64,000 nt of DNA from Acanthococcus lagerstroemiae (lineage: Eukaryota > Arthropoda > Insecta > Hemiptera > Eriococcidae), in NCBI GenBank assembly GCA_031841125.1, contig CM063106.1, forward strand, positions 38,002,001 to 38,066,000, in the 5' to 3' direction. Each line of letters begins with the position of its first letter. Within the stretch, counting starts at the first letter, position 1. Below are positions 33,601 to 45,432 of this stretch, one piece after another. The translations under genes were made by a program, and so were the position numbers. The notes under the pieces were generated by a model. That model did not search any database and was not told the DNA's origin. It saw only the letters and a program-made list of their open reading frames with translations.

Positions 33601-35514
33601 CCGCACTAAAGTTCGGTTATACAATATTTTTACTTTTGATCGTCAAAGGTCCGGACGGGATTCTTCAGACGGTCTTCTTGCCAGCCTATTAAATCCACCA
33701 TTGTTGTAAAACCAAGACGTTCCCACTGGTGAACTATTTTTTAAGCATTTGCAACTAAAATTTTCCCCTTTGAGAAGGGCACTTGCCACTTTGTCATGAT
33801 GAACGTGTGTGTCTGTATCTGATCAACATGTCTTCATCTTGTAGGGTTGGTACGGGTCGACGTACGAACCTACGAACTCCCGAAAGCTAACCGCGTACGA
33901 ACCTCCGAAAGAAAAAGCCGCGTGGTGTTGTTCGAACGTGTATTTCAGAACTCGCAGTTTTACTTTGAAACAGGTTGTCGCGAGGGTGAAAAAACCAACC
34001 GCGCGTTAACGTCGCTCTCTCTCGGAGGATGCGTTTTTTAGGTCACTCAACGAGAGAGAACGGCGGCCGCTACAATCTCAATTACAATCGTCAATTCTCA
34101 AGGTTCTACTCCTGAATTCTTCATACCATCCCTGCTAGAATTTTGCAATCACCATTATTGAGCATTTGCTCTCGTGTAGACCAGAACGCAGCCAGATATT
34201 GAAGTCAAAAGCTTCTACAGTTTTGGGTGGAGAATTAACTTAGGGTCTAAGTCTTGAACCCGGTTGCCAGGTTCTTGAGGAGTAGTGCTAGTCGCGCACA
34301 CGTGATACGCAAAACTTCATTCGCTGAAAATCGATAACGCAGTTGCTTTGAAACTGAGAGTCTTCTCTATCGAGCGTATCTTCTTCATTATTTCCATCTA
34401 ATCACCAATTCACAGATGCTCCAACCATGTCAACCAAGTACAGCAGTAATTTCGCAGCTGCCATTATTTGCCTTCGTATAGCTTCTAGGTACGTCTACCA
34501 CAGCTTACAGAGTTACCCCCGAAATTTGGCCCAATCTTCAACATCTATGCTTTACATAGCTGAGATACTCGGCACCTGGTATTTAAATGAATAAATAATT
34601 ATACTTTTGTAAATAAGAAACGAAAAAGCGCCAAAAGAATGTAGGTACCTAAAAGTAACACGAGATTTCAACGGATGACGAAGTCTGCTAGTCACCAGTA
34701 TTTTTTAATTTAATCGCCAAACCTGAGGAGAATTTTACTAATATAACGCAATGGGATAGGAGGGTTTCAAAATATAACAATTTTCCGGCGCTGATAAAGG
34801 TTAAAAAACGCTAATTTTACGACAATATTATGCTGCTGCTGTATACCGTAACCGAGTTATCGCGTTACGACTATAACGTCGCCAGGAAAATTATACAGCG
34901 AGAGAAAACAAAAAGGCTTTTGCGAGTTTAAACACAACAAAAGCTCTTCTGGACAGGAAGAAGGAACACTCGAAAGAGCGGTAAACAATAATATACACGG
35001 TATTAATGTGTTCCTTCAAACTGATCGGAAGATCTATTCGTACTTTTAGTGTTTTTATTTAGTCATTTACTAGACAATACTTTACCCCCTCTCACCCACA
35101 GTCAAGCCCAATTCGGGGCAGAAGAGCAGTCGAGGTATAACAAGTTACGATACCTTGCAAATCGGTATGTATATAACACTGGATTTACGCCAAAGTTATA
35201 AGCATGCTATTAACAAGTATGCTCCGTTAAAAATGTATGAGCATATTATGTTATACTTAACTTTCGTGTAAATCCAGCATAAAACAAAACTATCGATAAC
35301 ATGCGCAAAAGAGTCGCTACAAGTGACTGTCATCGAAAACGACATAATTCTGCTCACTGATTGGTGGATTTGGACAAAAACAGGGCATGGGAGAGATGAT
35401 GATGATGAAAAAAGTTATCCAATAAATCCAAAATTGAGTTCATCTGATAAAAAATGAAAAGAGCTACAACTTCTGTTCTTTGCACATTTTCATGAAAATA
35501 AATATCAAAAACAT
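33601..35514. other. Intergenic DNA, no strong element
   Basis: No repeat ends or family motifs seen, apart from the possible short first exon listed at 34427. The stretch 34308-34345 resembles 29213-29250 ('cgcaaaac.tcattcgct.aa.atcgat'), an unexplained local similarity. Confidence 0.4.
34427..34488 (+). CDS. Possible short first exon
   Basis: ATG in a good context (caaccATGtc) opens 20 codons, MSTKYSSNFAAAIICLRIAS, ending at a strong donor AG|GTACGT. The Ala/Ile-rich stretch could start a signal sequence. No partner exon was identified, so this may be chance. Confidence 0.2.
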
Positions 35515-35661
35515 GTGAAACACTTTTATATGCACGAGTTCTTATGGTGTAATATATGTACATGGACGCTGTTAAGCGTAACAGAACCAACCGAAAAAAT
35601 CTGTTTTTTGAGAACACGTGATTCTAAGTTCAAGAACCATGTAGAAACTATATGTCATAGC
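35515..35661 (+). mobile_element. Palindromic MITE M1, copy 2, left part
   Basis: 'ggacgctgttaagcgtaaca' and 'gagaacacgtgattctaagttc' match M1 at 38655-38911. It is cut by the hAT element and resumes at 37451. The last 8 bases (GTCATAGC) are the duplicated target. Confidence 0.8.
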
Positions 35662-35926
35662 TGGAGCTAGGATTTGCTGGCATTTGCCGAATGACTTCGT
35701 TTAAGGGCAGATGGGATGTAGTCAAAGATGAACACGAATCAGTGTAATACAAGGCCAGAGAAAAAATTTCATTTTGCCGAATAATGCCGAAAGAGGCATA
35801 AATGCCGAAATTAGAGTTAAATGCCGAATAACGCCGAAACAATGATCTGCGCCCAACAATAAATTTGGTATTGCAAACAGACACAAACCCTGAGACCACT
35901 GATTGCCCCCAAGAGAAATTTAGCCT

Positions 35927-36200
35927 CAGATCTCACGTTCATCTTAACCTACTTGTCCTTCCTACCTAACAAAATTCGAAAACTGGAAACGAGAGGCCTT
36001 TCCCTACACAAGCAACTGCTGACTGTCCATGATGTTTCATCAAAACTCTATCAAATCCCGAGTGCTCATGGACATAGCCTGCAAACGAAGGCTGAACAAG
36101 TTTTTACGAAAAATCCAAGTCTCGAAACCTTAATAGTATATTACACACCAAGAGTCAAAAGTGAGTCATGTAAACTCACTTTTGGCTCTTGTTGTAGAAG
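35927..36200 (+). pseudogene. hAT-transposase/CGGBP1-like fragment
   Basis: One open frame reads ILTYLSFLPNKIRKLETRGL..., KAEQVFTKNPSLETL. It resembles the conserved segment 'I..HFSFLP..I..LE..GLPL...L.....L..VPG..G...K...VL.KNPG...L' of CGGBP1-like, hAT-derived proteins of insects. Only this part is present; no zinc-finger or dimerisation domain is seen. Identity is from memory of the family pattern, without a search. Confidence 0.55.
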
Positions 36201-36512
36201 ATATTTTTTATACTACTTGATCAGAAGCAGCAATGTTTTTTGCTGACATGGTCTGTATATATATTTTTGATCTATTTATTTATTTAAATTTTAGACAGGT
36301 GATTTTTGTGTGCGTAATTAATTCAAAAATTTAATTTGCTCAGTTAATTACAACAAAGTACAGTATCAGTCTTGTCTTCAGTTTGTTCACGTGCACAAAC
36401 AGCATACACAGGTAGTGGTCAGCAAAAATGTAACGACGGTTAACAACGAACGGTAACAGCTGTACTACGTCGTGAATATTTAAATGCGTTCTTAAGTCGC
36501 TATTTCGTAATT

Positions 36513-36595
36513 CGCTCCATGGCCGAGTGATTAAAGATGATTGCTGCATTTCAGTCAAATGTTTCAATGGATGCGGGTTCGATTCCCGGATACGA
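36513..36595 (+). tRNA. tRNA-like sequence (pseudogene or SINE head)
   Basis: Box A-like TGGCCGAGTGATTAA and box B GGGTTCGATTCCCG are spaced as in long-variable-arm (Ser/Leu-type) tRNAs. The acceptor strands do not pair, so this is not a functional tRNA. It lies inside the hAT element. Confidence 0.4.
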
Positions 36596-37450
36596 AATTA
36601 CTGGCCAACAAGTTTTTCATGTAAAAACGCTTCACATTGAGGGACGTTTATGCAAGTACTTTACATGCAGGTTTTGTTAGCACTCGATGCATGAATGATA
36701 GGCGCTTCTTCTTGTCCATAAAACACCAACGTAAACATTGCCTTTCTGATCAAATAGTATAAAAAAATCTAAATAATTCACTCGTTCATGGTACTACATG
36801 TTTCACACAGGGTAACACAGAGAAACATTTAGTGGTGGTCTTCAATAAAACCTTTTTTTTTTTCGTTCTACATGCTCGAAAAGCATCTTATTTGTAACTA
36901 CTTTTCAGTGCAAGAAGTGAAATTTTCCAATCGACAATGTGCTGTGTAAACAAAACACCAAAAAAGATGCAAAAATAATCCAGTTTTGCACTAGAGCAAA
37001 AAGTGATGTCAAAACCGTATGTTTACTTGGCAGTTGGCAGTAGAAGGAAGGTTCTTACTAGACGGACAGGCGCGTCGTTTTCGTCGTTTATGCGTGTTTT
37101 GATACCTAAGCGTTCCAGCAACTCCTATAAACCACTGCTTTTCGAGCATGTATTAAAAAATAAATAAAAAAAAAACAGTTTGCAACCTTTGCAAGAAGCG
37201 CGTTATTCGCTCGTGCGTTTTGCAACACTCGCGTTGCTGTAAACTTCGCACTTGCCACGAATAACGCGCTTCTTGCACTTGTTGCAAAATATACTATTTG
37301 TAATATTACTTGTAAACATCAATTTTTCATTAAAATTCTGGCATCCTCCTAATATTGTAGGCTAACTTTTCGTTATTGCCGAATAATGCCGAAAATTGTA
37401 AATTTAAATGCCGAATTTCCAATGTTTATTGCCGAAAATTCCTAGCTCTA

Positions 37451-37620
37451 GTCATAGCGTTTACTGATAAGCTTTGATCAACGTGACTACACATTTTTAA
37501 ATTGGGAACCAAATTTTGAAAAATTCTACTTTTCACGCTCTTTCCTACAATGCTGATAACTCATTTTCTTTACAAATGTAGGTTGGTTCACACCAACCCT
37601 AATTTCAGCAAGAATCATAC
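37451..37620 (+). mobile_element. Palindromic MITE M1, copy 2, right part
   Basis: Begins with the second GTCATAGC and continues 'gtttactgataagctttgatca', 'gctgataactcattttc', rejoining the left part ending at 35661. Confidence 0.8.
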
Positions 37621-37830
37621 GCAATATATTACAAACCTCACAAAATGAACTCCTTTCATCGATTCCTTATGTTGATACCACGAGTCACTTTTGCAGAGAC
37701 TGTAAGCACGATGTAAAACCATCTTCCCGTCTGTTTCCTTTACACACGATTACGTTCACTTTTACATTTAAAACCACAAGCGCCACTGTTGAAAGCAAAC
37801 GCGATTCATTCTTGACTATATCGTATGTTT
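37590..37830 (+). repeat. Repeat shared with 47795-48020
   Basis: Long near-identical stretch ('atttcagcaagaatcatac', 'gagactgtaagcac.atgta', 'accacaagcgccact.ttg', 'gcaaacgcgattcattct'). It follows M1 in both places, so M1 may be part of a larger repeat. Confidence 0.75.
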
Positions 37831-38654
37831 GTCCACATTCTTAAATTTTAAACCGCAAGCGCCACTGTTGCGTTTGGTTGAACTTTACTACTATTTTTTC
37901 ATTGTATAAGGGTCGTAGCAAAAAATGCCTGTATCATTAATAGCTTGTGAGATAACTGCTGAGGACTAAAATATCAACATTTTCGAAATATAACCCTCAG
38001 GACCAAATCCTGTAAATTAAACAATATAGAAAATTTTCTATTGGATTCAGCTTGTGACATTGGAAAATAAGTCTTTTGCTTTCAACTTTTCGATTTTAAC
38101 AAAATCTTAACTTTCTCAAATTTCAGGCTCTGGGTCAAACAGGAAGTTTAGTAAAAACAGAATATAGTCATTGGAATTCGAAATTCAACGTTTACTACGG
38201 ACTTTCAGATTTCCGAAATATCCTCCACATTTCAGCTTTGTTTCAACCTTTCAGATAACGTCCGATACTCAGCTGGAAACCTTCGGTTTTCGACTAACTA
38301 GTCTCTGACAGGAGTCCAGGGTACTCTATTTTCAGAAGCGAAATTTGACTTTCAGTTTGGGGAGGTAGAGAAGATAAATTTTCCGACAAATATGTTTTGA
38401 AAACTAAAAAGTCGCCGACAAAATTTTAAAAAAATTAAAAATTTGCCGATTTTTAATCGAAATATTTTTTAATTGAAAAAAACAAACAAACAAACATACA
38501 TTCATAAAAAATGAAAAATTCAAATGAACAGTTTCAAAATTTGCCGACTGCCAAATTATTGGGGGGAGGGGGTCAATCCTCCCACACTCCGCTATAGTTT
38601 CGCCGCTGCGTGTGAAACACTTTTATGTGCGCGCGTTCTTATGGTGTCATAAAC

Positions 38655-38911
38655 ATGGACGCTGTTAAGCGTAACAGAACCAACCGACAAAATCTGTTTT
38701 TGAGAACACGTGATTCGAAGTTCAAGAGACATGTAAAAACTATATGACATGGTATTTACTGATAAGCTTTTTTCAACGTGAGTACACACATTTTTGAATC
38801 GGAGGCTCAATTTTGAAAAATTCTACTTTTTACGTTCTTTCCAACGATACTAATAACTCATTTTGTCAGCAAATGTCGATTGGTTCTGTTACGCTTAACA
38901 GCGTTCACGTG
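38655..38911 (+). mobile_element. Palindromic MITE M1, copy 3
   Basis: Both ends present: GGACGCTGTTAAGCGTAACA (left) and TGTTACGCTTAACAGCGTTC (right), about 34-38 bp inverted. Interior as in the other copies. Confidence 0.82.
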
Positions 38912-38950
38912 TATCCTGTTTTGGTAGAACGTAGAAGTACGGTCATACGT

Positions 38951-39050
38951 CATTTTGGATCCAAAAGCGCTCGTCGATGCCGAATTGACTACGCGGTACG
39001 CTCTGTATAGTCGGATTTGGCATCGACGGGCGCTTTTGGATCCAAAATGG
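38951..39050. repeat. 37-bp-arm palindrome
   Basis: 'cattttggatccaaaagcgc' plus '.cgtcgatgcc.aat' is mirrored by 'att.ggcatcgacg.gcgc' plus 'ttttggatccaaaatgg', with a loop of about 24 nt. It abuts M1 copy 3. Confidence 0.8.
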
Positions 39051-40748
39051 CGTGTGTCCCCACTCGAGTATCTAGCGCCTTATTTTTGGTACTCGACACT
39101 AGCGTCTCCAGGAAGCTATGCATTTGCAAAACGGCGGCAGACTGCTGTCGCGCAGAGCGCAGCAAAGATCAAGTTCAGTGAGCATAGGGCAGGAAGAAAA
39201 ATAAATTTTTATGGAAAAATTAAAGAAAGAGAAACCGTATGAGACATAACTGAGCCGACAGCTCAGGCGCCCATCGCAATCAACTTTCACCCCCTTCCCC
39301 CGATGTCTACTTTCACACACACGACACACATACCCTTCATAAGGACAAGATCCACTCACCCAGTTTCACATTTACTCAGCCAGACAGTAATCGACTCATA
39401 CACACTTGAACAAATATAATTTTTTCATAATAGCCGAGCCTATTGCAATCGCTTTTTCTTCTTTGAACTTTTTAGTCAGTATACAAGTATGATCTGAGTC
39501 ACAGATCAGTTTATTGGTGGTTTTCGGTAGTGTTCATTGATCCGAATCATAATTCAGTGCAAATATACAACCCTAGCGTCACTTCTCGAAAAACCAATTC
39601 TGCGGTTGAAATTTCCATGGAAATTTATTTTTCTTTCAGCCATGTGCTCATTGATCTTGATCTTAGCTGGCGTGTTGCTGCGCGACTGCAATCTACAGTC
39701 GTGTTGTTAATAGAAATTTCCATGGACATTTTTTTTTATTCCGGTATGATTAGGTTGATTGGTTTAATATTTTTCTCGTCTTTTTTCCTTCTTCGCTTCA
39801 ATTTGAGTATCGTATACGTTTCACTATCCATACTAGCAATGAAATGAACTAAGGAGGACTGAGTTTTTACTGGTAACATAACAAACTGATATCAGGTCGA
39901 TACTTATTATGTATAAGTTTGCATATAAAAATATGTATAAGTTCAGCCCTCATTGAGCCTAGAATCCACCATTTCAAATATAAGCTTAATCAATGCACGA
40001 GTATGAACATAACATTGACTGCAGTTAAAACTCCCCGGAATAATTATTTATTAATTTTCATTGGACATGTTGAGCACGTTAGGAATGAAATAAGGAGGAC
40101 CCAGTTTTTACTGGTAACATAACAGATTAATATCAGGTCGATGATTATGTATACGTATGTATCAATTCTCATATAAAACAAAAGTATCGACTGTTCAAGA
40201 CTCTTGAGAGTTCAAATGCGTGCCTTTTCGCCGACCCTCCACGAATAATGAGGTTACTTATTTAGAATCTAATTTAGAAATGAAAAAAGAGAGGGAAAAA
40301 TGAAGTTGATAGTATTCAGTTTTCAAGATTTGATTTTACCGAAAGTTCTTATCAGGTTTCCCCTCCCTTTTGAGTCTAAGATGTCTACATGTCTGCAATG
40401 ACTTAATATTTCATTACATATCCTCAGACTTCTGATAATCGATGATGGTGGGAAGTATAGCGGTGCACGCTCGCCAAATTGGCCCCGAGACATCGCATCC
40501 CCTAACCTGGAATTATCTCAATTGGACCTGCGTTAGGATATGGGAAACGCATTGAGGTAAGCAACCCTTCTACCCCCATTTCTTTTCTCGCCTCTTCTCG
40601 GCGGCGAATCTACGCCATCTTATTTGTCTTCTTCTTGACTGTCGAGCTGTGCTGGATCTTCCTCTTATTCTGTCGGCAGTAACGACATCTTCGTTGTCGT
40701 TGATGTTGGTGAGATGGCGAAGGCCGGTATTGGGTGCTGTGACCGTTG
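39051..40748. other. Intergenic DNA with one ~90-bp direct repeat
   Basis: 39839-39930 and 40084-40177 are direct copies ('tttttactggtaacataaca', 'atatcaggtcgat', 'catataaaa'). Otherwise no gene or mobile-element end is recognised. A GC-rich minus-strand frame at 40570-40794 has no motif. Confidence 0.5.
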
Positions 40749-40915
40749 CAGTGGCGTAGCCAGACTTGGTATGAGGGGGGGGGGTTCGTTTCACTTTTAC
40801 AACATTACAGGTGTAATACTTACTATTACCAGAATAAATTTTAATTTTCTCATATTGTCAGCCGATGCCAGGAAGGGGAGTCCAGACCCCTTCCTCGTAG
40901 CTACGCCCCCTGGGG
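40749..40915. mobile_element. hAT-like MITE (CAGTGGCGTAGCCAG end)
   Basis: The left end CAGTGGCGTAGCCAG and right 'gtagctacgccccctg' are approximately inverted; G-run inside. No duplication found. Confidence 0.5.
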
Positions 40916-41039
40916 GACCGCTGCTTTTGTCTAGAGCAATTCTGGGCGTAAGGAGGAAAGACAAAATTAAGTTATCAAAAATATAATCGAAATTGAATTA
41001 CAGTATCAACTTCCTTCATGCGATAAAGCGACTGAAGTA

Positions 41040-41290
41040 GGGCTGGTCACGTAGTCAGGATGGAAAACAGGAGATGGGCAAAAATAGTCTCAGTCTGGTT
41101 CACGAAGAGGGGAACGGTAAAGAGAAAACATAAGACAAAGTGGATGGATGAAATTGATAAACTATTTAGCCCTGGGCACCACCAAAGAATGGCACAAAAC
41201 AGGGAGGAATTCGGGGTTGCCTGAGGGAGGCCTTTACTCAACAGAGGGCAACTTATATACTGGGCTAAGTATATTTTAGATTTTAGACTA
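41040..41290 (+). pseudogene. RTE-like LINE 3' end
   Basis: Plus-strand reading AGHVVRMENRRWAKIV..., AQNREEFRGCLREAFTQQRA before a stop matches the conserved C-terminal phrase of RTE-type LINE proteins ('WAGHV.RM...RW', '..DR..W...GEAF..QWA'). It is truncated 5' and followed by an AT-rich tail. Confidence 0.72.
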
Positions 41291-41340
41291 AGGAAAATGA
41301 ATATATTATTATATAAATAAAATAAAAGTCATTTTGATTT

Positions 41341-42200
41341 CATTTGATTGAAAGTCTTATATTTGTCCTTAATTTCTCTATCATTGGCTTGTTTATACTT
41401 TCTTCTTTCTTCCATTAACCCTAGTATCTCATTTTCCGGAGTCTGCTTGGCCAAGTGGATAGCGCACTGGTCTCAGAATCCGAAGGTCCCGGGTTCGAGC
41501 CCACTTAGCAACTTGCTACATTTCGATTTAGGCCGGTTTTCCGGTATAGAAGAGAAGAGGGCTAAGACAGCCCTAACAGCCTCCCCGATGTCTCTGAAGT
41601 AATGCTCAAAAGGGCGGATTCCAGAGTTCGGGTCAAGAGCAAAAATTAGAAAAGAGTATCTCATTTTCCAACCATGGTTTTTTCCTTTCTATTATTTGAG
41701 TACCTATATAATTTCTTTCTTGCTGCCAGGTTTATTGCTTTTTTTTTTTTTTTTTTTTTTAAGTGCTATCCACTCCCCTTGAAAATCATTTTCTTCTTGT
41801 GATTTACAAAGTTCTTTCGTCATTTCTTTTTGATATTCTTTACTTTTCGTTACCTCTTTCAATAACTCCAGGTTCCATTTTGTTTTTACTTTCTTCCTTT
41901 CAAAATTTAAACCTACATTTCATTACCACTAAATTGTGATCACTATTTACATCCGCTTCTGGATGTGCATTACAATCCGATATTTGATTTTTATACCTTC
42001 TTCTCATCATAATTATACTCTATTTGATATCTTCTTTCATCTCTTGCGCGTTTTCCAGTGCATTCTCTTCTTTCATGATTTTTAAACAGAGTGATTCCAA
42101 TAATTAATTTATATTCTTCACGAAATTCTATGAGCCTAGCCTCTCTTTCATTTCGCTCTCCTAAGTCATGCACCCTCCAAAAAAAGTCCATAATCTGGCT
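41341..42200 (-). pseudogene. RTE-like LINE endonuclease C-terminal part and linker
   Basis: Minus-strand reading (with frameshifts) HDLGERNEREARLIEFREEYKLIIGITLFKNHERR, ...RYQIEYNY, ...SDH-like, then a Lys-rich linker continuing to 41341. It matches the AP-type endonuclease end 'GLGERNERG..LI.FC..N.LII.NT.FKNH.RR.YTW.SPDG...QIDYI'. A SINE (41438-41654) interrupts the linker; a T-run at about 41738-41760 is internal. Confidence 0.78.
41438..41654 (+). mobile_element. tRNA-derived SINE, copy 2
   Basis: 217 bp with box A (TGGCCAAGTGGATAGCGC), box B (GGGTTCGAGCC) and the same body and core as 19190-19415. Perfect 15-bp target duplication AGTATCTCATTTTCC at 41423-41437 and 41655-41669. Tail 'gcaaaaattagaaaag' is short and A-rich. 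Inserted in a LINE pseudogene. Confidence 0.92.
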
Positions 42201-43131
42201 AAGTGAAGGAATTTACCCCCTGTCCTTCACCCCTACTAATATTCAAATATCACCATCTTGAATATAATTTTTTTTTTAAAGGCACTGAACTGATTTTCTT
42301 GGCCCACCCAAAACTTTTCGGGTGACGCCCCTGCACCCGCATCATCTTAACCACCATTTTGGCGTCACTGGCCAAACCTCTCCTTTAGAACTGTCATTTC
42401 CAATTTAAAATTACCTAGACACGTCAAAACCATACGTTCGAATGACCACCATACGACTGAAGAAGGAAATTCCATAGCACTCTATTCTTTAGTCAAAATT
42501 TTAATCTATCGCTGATGCGAAAACTTATGTACAATCGAACTAGAATAAAAGTATCCGGAGAGACCTTTCAAATAGCATTCCGTCTGCAAAATATTTTACA
42601 GAATACAATTTTTCAGTTTCAGCGCATAAGTCCTGGAAGTTCCATTAAACGAGGAAATGGCGAAAGGACGAAAAAGGAAAAAAATTTGTTTGGAATTCGC
42701 TGACTTGTGAAAAATAAGATCTTTTTATTTACACTTCTTTTCAAACATAATAACAAAAGAAGACCGAAAATTGGACTATACACGAGGGTATTAAAAATAA
42801 TGTATAAGAGCGAGAAAAAAAAATCGCAATGTGTGCCCGTGTGTCACACGAGAGAGAGTGAGAGAGGAGGAAAAAGTAAAAAGAAAAGAGAAAATCGTCG
42901 ACGTTACTGTTTTTTTATGTTTTTCTGAATAATTTCGTCGAAATGGTTTAGGATGCATTATTGTTGTCGCGTCAGATAAAAATTAATTCGCGCAAAAAAT
43001 GAAAACGTCGACAAAGATTTTATTTTAAATGTTAATATCAGCGCATAATAAGAAAAATGCGCGGGTTCTCTCTCGGGGATCCATATTGCGATCCGTATAA
43101 TACAAAAGCAGAAAGGCGATTTGACGCTTAC
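42201..43131. other. Intergenic or intron DNA, nothing recognised
   Basis: No motif-bearing frame. If the exon at 43132-43218 is real this would be its first intron. Confidence 0.4.
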
Positions 43132-43218
43132 CACCTCTAAATAGCTCGCATTGTTTCCACCAGGCTTTTGCAGTTTAGTTCGCTCCTCAATGGTAAACGG
43201 TTTCCATTCCAAATCCAT
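43132..43218 (-). CDS. Possible first coding exon of an unknown gene
   Basis: ATG in a strong context (caagATGg) opens 29 codons, MDLEWKPFTIEERTKLQKPG... to ...YLEV, ending exactly at donor gtg|gtaagcg. The upstream frame stays open but crosses no better start. No domain recognised; no downstream exon found. Confidence 0.33.
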
Positions 43219-44494
43219 CTTGCTTTTTAAGCCCACCGTGATAGTGTTTACGGTTAATTTATTCCGATTTGCGGGCTGTATTCGAAATCCAATTTCCATT
43301 TCAATTAAATTTGATATTTAGGAGCATAGGTGTAACGATATTACAATAATGATGTGCGAGACATTCTAAAATATTCGAGATTAAAGCCAGGTATGATGTG
43401 ACGCAAAAAAATGTTCAGTTGTAACTGTTTCAAAATTCCATTGAGGTGATTTTCTAAGCATAAATAATACTTGTATCTCTTCAGAATCGAAAACTGCTGA
43501 CCAATATGATACGAGCTTTAGAATATATGTACACACAAATGAGGCTGCAACATGAGTAAACTGAGAACATGAAGAAATGGCTGCCCATGTTTTTCCAGTG
43601 CGCTGGGAGTTGAACCGCTTACTAGGAGCGCTGCAGTCGACTGTTACACACACCCTAGTGTGGTCCAAAACGTTGCAACTTTTGGAATTTCTTACTGTCA
43701 ATGGGTAAACTTGTTCCTGTTGGTCAACAATACACCAGCTAAAAGTTCTTTGAAATCCGACAATTTTGAAGGGTCCCGCCATGGATAAGAGACAAGTTTA
43801 ACGCTGAATTTCCTAACAGAAATCTGTAATTTTTATTTAAAAGCGTTCAATACATCGAGTTTGATCGATAAAACTGGTTACTTGAGGTTAACTTGATACG
43901 AAAGATAAATTCAGTGACCTTGAAAGCAACTTGAAAACTTTCTACATACGCATAATGTATTTCTTGAAACTGTTGTCTTCCTATTCCCCATTGATGCCAC
44001 AATTTCATCGTCAAATTATTCCCAAAAACAAATTCAGTGACTCACGAACCCTCAGAATAGACTTGAATTACTGTCCTTATGGAAATTCGCAAAGTTCTAC
44101 TATCAAAATGCATTCTAAAACCAAACACGAGAAAGTTGAAATGATGTAACTGACATTTTAGTGCCGCGGAATTTTAGTTCATTGGTGTCAAATATGTATA
44201 TGCCTTCGCCTTCGATGTCAAAAACCGTGATCCTGATATAGCCGATGTTTAATAAACTGCATTTCTAGAAATACGAGTGCATATTATGAATCGTATGTTT
44301 CGGAAACCACTGAGTCCAAAAAGCTTAACTTTTCGGCAACAAAATGAAACAGTTTACAGCCTCTTAACGTGGTCTTTGCAGAAAAAATTGCAGGGCACTC
44401 GATGCATTATTAATGAGTAGGCATTGTCACGCAAATTTCCGCACATTTACGCAATATTCATCGTTGTTGCCTACACATCAGCATTGCCACATGG
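43219..44494. other. Intergenic DNA, nothing recognised
   Basis: A 133-codon minus-strand frame (43381-43782) has no family motif and no paralogue. No repeat ends. Confidence 0.4.
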
Positions 44495-44497
44495 TAA

Positions 44498-45013
44498 GGG
44501 GTCGTTCATTAATTACGTAAAGGCCCTCAGGGGGAGGGGGAATAAAAATCTCTACATGACCTTATTTGGGGGGGGGGGGTTAAAAGCCATTCTTACGTAA
44601 TATTTTATTACGTAAGTTTTAACGGAGCCACCACTCAGGCGACACATTCTTTGCATGCAACCGCTAAAGATGAGTAAATAGACGTACAGTGAAACCTGTC
44701 TATAGTGGAAATTCAACGGACCATTTCAAAAATGTCCATAGTGACTGGTTTTCCACATTAACCAGGCAACCCCCTCCCCCCACACACAAGAAGAAGTCTA
44801 TACAGTATTACGATTAGAAATCGATTCTCTCTTCGCTAATTTTTATATTTTTGTGTACAAACCGTATCTGAACCTTTTCAAATAATATTAATTTATTTTA
44901 AAGTTTTTTTTAGGAAAATTCATGAAAAAATCCTACGTAAGAAGGGGGAGGGGGTCAATAAATCTTATGTATCCTTACACGGTCAAAACCTTACGTAATT
45001 CATGAATGATCCC
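44498..45013. mobile_element. Harbinger-like MITE with TAA target duplication
   Basis: Ends GGGGTCGTTCATTAATTACG and CGTAATTCATGAATGATCCC are inverted and flanked by TAA (44495-44497, 45014-45016), the 3-bp TWA duplication typical of PIF/Harbinger. Subterminal G-rich runs mirror each other ('cagggggaggggg'/'gaagggggaggggg'). At 44691-44770 a nested 'cagtgaaacctgtctatagtgg'-type segment resembles a separate transposon end. Confidence 0.75.
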
Positions 45014-45432
45014 TAAGCGATTAAAAACAGGTCAACTATTTTGGCACACCCTGTATTTGGATCCAGTTCAGTTTGTGAAACCAACTTGTCTCATTTATCC
45101 AAATGCATACTTTTTAGGTCATCTCTGATCCGAAAAGTGATGAAAAATATTTACGTTTCAGAGAAATACCTGCATTTTGAGCCCCATTTCATTTTGCATA
45201 TTTTACATACAAACTGTCCTACCCGTCCTTCGGACGGGCCCAAAGGCCAAAACATATGCAATAGTATGAAACGAAATTTAAAATTGAAATTGAAATTGAA
45301 AAATGGCGTATTTCGTTGCCAACTGAGCTAGGCTCGTGTTTAGCGACGGCACTAAGTTATATTTATTTTTTCTTTCTTTGTTTTTCTTCCTACAATTTCT
45401 TTAGTTAGTGCACTACTTATTCTTTACAATAA

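Larger units (their letters stand above)
35662..37450 (+). mobile_element. hAT element, 1789 bp, nested in MITE M1
   Basis: Ends TGGAGCTAGGA / TCCTAGCTCTA are inverted, and a perfect 8-bp target duplication GTCATAGC flanks it (35654-35661, 37451-37458). Subterminal regions at both ends repeat TGCCGAAT/TGCCGAAA many times (35780-35850, 37378-37435), the classic transposase-binding pattern. It carries a transposase-like remnant and a tRNA-like segment but no complete transposase. Confidence 0.9.

Noticed and set aside
43381..43782. 133-codon minus-strand frame
   Set aside because: No recognised domain, no splice or start support and no paralogue in the window.
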